Shown one piece after another: positions 61,411 through 64,000 of a DNA stretch of 64,000 nucleotides. The DNA comes from Wuchereria bancrofti (Eukaryota; Nematoda; Chromadorea; Rhabditida; Onchocercidae), in assembly GCA_005281725.1 (NCBI GenBank), contig SSBO01000012.1, positions 4,125,021 to 4,189,020 on the forward strand, written 5' to 3'. The position numbers and the translations under genes are program-made. Position 1 is the stretch's first letter, and each line of letters starts with the position of its first letter. The notes below the pieces were generated by a model. The model was not told where the DNA came from and did no database searches. It worked only from the letters and a program-made list of their open reading frames with translations.

Positions 61411-62316
61411 TTATGAACCAGAAACAGAACTGCTGGAAACGAAATTTTGTTGCGGATTTTTGAAAGAAATGGGGAAAATCTGTCGGAATTGTTCCATTTG
61501 GTTTTGTAGTAGAGACAATTCGGCTCGCAGAATGTGATTCTCTTGCAGGAGTTGATCACATCGTATTTGTGTCGATTCTTCTTTTTGACGCCTAAGTTCT
61601 CGGGATTTTCTAGCTGATTCATTGTTTTTCATTCTACGTTCACGGTATGCCTAAAATTCTTGAACGAAACAGGAATGGATTTCTAATTAAGGCTGATTTA
61701 ATGCAGAAATAATAAATCTTTTACAATTCTGTTATCACTGATATATGCTTGTCGCAAAATCCGGCGTGGGAATCATGTGGAGCGTAGAAGTAGCAGTAGG
61801 GAAGAGCTCTAAGTAAGCGGATAAGCTAATATTGAGGCAGTCCATAGATGCACTTACTTCGTCTTTCAAATTTTCAGGAACGGGGACGGGCTTCTTTTTA
61901 GTTGGTACTGGGAATGATGATAAGGAGGAGGTTGAGGACGTGTTGTTGCTGTTGAAAGACAGCGTTGAGAAATGTTGCGCAAAGGAGACGAAACTGCATG
62001 GATGAAACGGATGTACTATCTGTAAGCAATGAACTTTTAAAATAATAAGTTTCATAAACTGAGCACTTTGCCGATTAATGAATAAGAAGTTTACTTGAGT
62101 TATGAAGTGACACTTAATCAAAAGGTTGTTAAGAATAACCTGCTCGTCGTTTTGCTTGGCAATTGTCATCGATAACGTTGGACATGTTGCTGATTGATGC
62201 GAATAATTGGATGCGAAGCCGTATGAACCCACTGGGTCAAATCCAGACCAATACATCGACATGGCTCGTAGGTGATTCTCGTAACAATTTGGCCCTTCTT
62301 TTATTTCTGTGTCCAT
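61411..62316 (-). CDS. bZIP transcription factor of the PAR/CES-2 type
   Basis: Minus-strand exons 62316-62140, 62019-61858 and 61650-61411 join in phase 0 to give 192 residues. The first two exons encode a Ser/Asn-rich N-terminal region. A basic-proline stretch, TKKKPVPVPENLKDEAYRER, leads into the basic region KNNESARKSRELRRQKE and a leucine zipper containing QLLQENHILRAELSLLQ. The KDExY-x-RRxKNN arrangement is characteristic of PAR, E4BP4 and CES-2 bZIP factors, which bind TTAYGTAA-like sites as dimers and control cell fate or metabolism. The start is the first in-frame ATG; an upstream open stretch begins with GTG, so an extra 5' exon is possible. The protein ends FVSSSSVSGS-stop. It overlaps no neighbour and is convergent with rabs-5. 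Confidence 0.88.
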
Positions 62317-62961
62317 AACAGACAAACTTTTTTCCCTATCACCCACATAATTAATCTAATAATTCGAGGATTGTTTATAGTGATGAATATATAGTTAATA
62401 TGACAATCGATCTTAGTTCTGTTGATTATTATTTTAACAATAAATACTCATGTAATGAAGAACAGATTTCAGATATCTAGTACTGAATACAAATATAAAA
62501 ATGCAAATACACTGGATATGTGGATGAAATATTCTCTGAAACTTCTATTTACAATACAATAGAAATTGGATCCATTTTAGATGACTCATTACAACAGTTT
62601 TATTTTATGTGGTGTATGGGAAAACATTCAGTTGTGAAGTACGAATTTTAAAGAAACAAATGTTCAATAGATGTGAAGAAATTATAAAACAAATGAACTC
62701 CGAAAACTTAGGAAACAATAGGAGTTGAAAAGGATATGTTGTTTAATGGAGGGTTAAATAGGATATATGTAGAATATTATAAGTGAAAGGAAGAACTTGC
62801 TATTCAGGTACAGTAAAAGATTCTTCACAGCTTTCTCCAGTTGTGGAGGAAAGGTTCTTTTTCAGCCTCTTTTAATCCGGAAAATAAAATGATTTTGTTG
62901 TGAATTATAAAATAAAGAAGTGGAACCCATAACATAAAACTCTGTGTATTGAATTATATCT
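62317..62961. other. Divergent promoter region, no gene seen
   Basis: About 645 bases lie between the bZIP start (minus) and the first supportable exon of the right-edge gene (plus). The region is A+T-rich with several stops in all frames. It probably serves as a shared upstream region. An earlier 5' exon of either gene could lie here, but I cannot place one. Confidence 0.45.
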
Positions 62962-63342
62962 AAAGAGCTGTTGGAATGGAAAAACTTTGCAAAGCTTGGA
63001 GCAATTTGGAAAGGTGAATGGCGAGGTCATATCGTTACGAGAAGACATGGCTACAGTTATGGTGCTAACGATCCTTCCCAAAATGATCTGAAGAAAAAAA
63101 GTAGAATAGCAAAATTAGAGACGTCGGAAGGTGAGTTAATTAAGAACACGATAGAAAAAGGACCAATCTATATGGTATTACCTAAGCAGATGCGCCTTTG
63201 CGCAATCACATTCGGCGGTGTAACAGATTTATGGAAATGGAGTGAGATCGTATTGCCGGTGTTTTCTAAGTCTGGGTATCATGACGCATTCTCGACCTCA
63301 TGTGCTTTTTGGAAAGCCGCAATCATAAATTACATCACCTGA
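62962..63342 (+). CDS. Unrecognised open frame, probable exon or exons
   Basis: The frame is open from 62953 to the TGA at 63340-63342, about 125 codons. It starts without an ATG (KELLEWKNFAKLGAIWKGEW), so an upstream splice or another start is implied. A weak acceptor (CTAAAG) ends at 62965. The sequence has protein-like composition with several Trp, Gly and Arg: KGEWRGHIVTRRHGYSYG, then KGPIYMVLPKQMRLCAITFG. Internal GT sites (for example in TTCGGCGGT|GTAACA) could end the exon early. I do not recognise the family and assign no function. It may form one gene with the candidate exon at 63765-63962. Confidence 0.4.
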   Translation, partial: KELLEWKNFAKLGAIWKGEWRGHIVTRRHGYSYGANDPSQNDLKKKSRIAKLETSEGELIKNTIEKGPIYMVLPKQMRLCAITFGGVTDLWKWSEIVLPVFSKSGYHDAFSTSCAFWKAAIINYIT

Positions 63343-63764
63343 ATCCCTCCTTCTATGCTTACCTATCTTCCACCTTTTTTGCAACTACCGCTTTATTCTG
63401 TCTAACAAATACTCAAATATTCCATGTTAATAATTATTTCTTTTGTACCAAATATTTTGTTTATCAAAAACCGATCTGAAAACCTATGGATTTTAACAAT
63501 AATTTCGAGCAGTTGCCAGACTAAGATAAGAATTCTGTCAGAAGCTTTCGGTAAGTTGCAAAAGAAACATAATCTTATGTGTTTACCGAGCGTTTTGCTT
63601 TGTTAAATCTACTGAAGGATCTTGAAATTTTGTAGCATTTTCTGCTAGCGCTTTTGTCATCGCTTAAATTTATGAAGCACTGCATGACATATCATTCATC
63701 CTGAAAGTTACTTTTATTTCTTTTTTATAAATGCGAAATAACGGATTTATGGCGTCATAAACAG

Positions 63765-63962
63765 ATTTTCTCATTATGGATAGCTTCTGGGGATTATGCA
63801 TTCTCAGAATTCCAAACGCTTCTCAATACTTTAACAGAATTTGCCAAAAAACTTTGTCAATTTCGAAATATAAATGTGGAAGTGTTGATATTCCTTAAAG
63901 ACCAATCTGATTACAATGTTCTAGTTGCTACTAATATATTAGCTGAAAATGATCTGCCCTAA
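63765..63962 (+). CDS. Candidate last exon of the unrecognised gene
   Basis: After an AAACAG acceptor ending at 63764, the frame is open for 65 codons to TAA at 63960-63962. It reads IFSLWIASGDYAF, then FQTLLNTLTEFAKKLCQF and VEVLIFLKDQSDY. The alternating hydrophobic pattern looks like folded protein. An AATAAA poly(A) signal at 63979-63984 lies 17 bases after the stop, which supports a real gene end. It joins in phase 0 with a cut at GGCGGT|GTAACA in the upstream open frame, but this link is a guess. Confidence 0.35.
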   Translation: MFSLWIASGDYAFSEFQTLLNTLTEFAKKLCQFRNINVEVLIFLKDQSDYNVLVATNILAENDLP

Positions 63963-63978
63963 AATGCACATGTATTAT

Positions 63979-63984
63979 AATAAA
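63979..63984 (+). promoter_or_regulatory. AATAAA poly(A) signal
   Basis: A canonical hexamer directly follows the stop of the candidate last exon at 63960-63962. A chance match is possible in such A+T-rich DNA. Confidence 0.4.
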
Positions 63985-64000
63985 TAACCGAAAAATTATC

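Overview
The window is nuclear DNA from a nematode. The evidence is an A+T-rich sequence, many short introns with TTTCAG-type acceptors, and five protein-coding genes whose products match well-known nematode proteins. Intron sizes (mostly about 80-250 bp, a few over 1 kb) and the A+T-rich introns and intergenic DNA fit a spirurid or filarial-like worm better than Caenorhabditis, but the species cannot be named from the sequence.

Layout, left to right: (1) 1-4857, a TG microsatellite and A+T-rich upstream DNA. (2) 4858-40138, plus strand, a complete twitchin (unc-22) gene. I joined 73 exons; every splice phase agrees and the product is 6,811 residues with 29 immunoglobulin (Ig) domains, 31 fibronectin III (Fn3) domains and one Ser/Thr kinase domain. 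(3) 42132-43496, minus strand, arl-8, a complete 185-residue lysosomal small GTPase gene, tail-to-tail with twitchin. (4) 46219-49246, minus strand, a BED zinc finger gene whose product resembles the core of hAT-type transposases; one internal junction is unresolved. (5) About 8 kb with no convincing gene. (6) 57249-60692, plus strand, a complete 582-residue rabenosyn-5 gene (rabs-5). (7) 61411-62316, minus strand, a PAR/CES-2-like bZIP gene, tail-to-tail with rabs-5. (8) 62962-63962, plus strand, pieces of a gene I do not recognise; its probable last exon is followed by AATAAA at the window edge.

The genes are not an operon and do not form one pathway. Twitchin is a giant sarcomeric regulator in muscle. 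ARL-8 and rabenosyn-5 both work in endosome and lysosome trafficking. The bZIP and BED proteins are likely DNA-binding regulators. From memory, unc-22, arl-8 and rabs-5 all lie on chromosome IV in C. elegans, so this looks like conserved macrosynteny.

I found no mobile element, CRISPR array, tRNA or rRNA gene that I can support. The most informative observations are the single 5.17 kb exon inside the otherwise fragmented twitchin gene, the apparent lack of one Ig domain in its N-terminal linker, a candidate 8-nt microexon in the BED gene, and the unidentified gene at the right edge.
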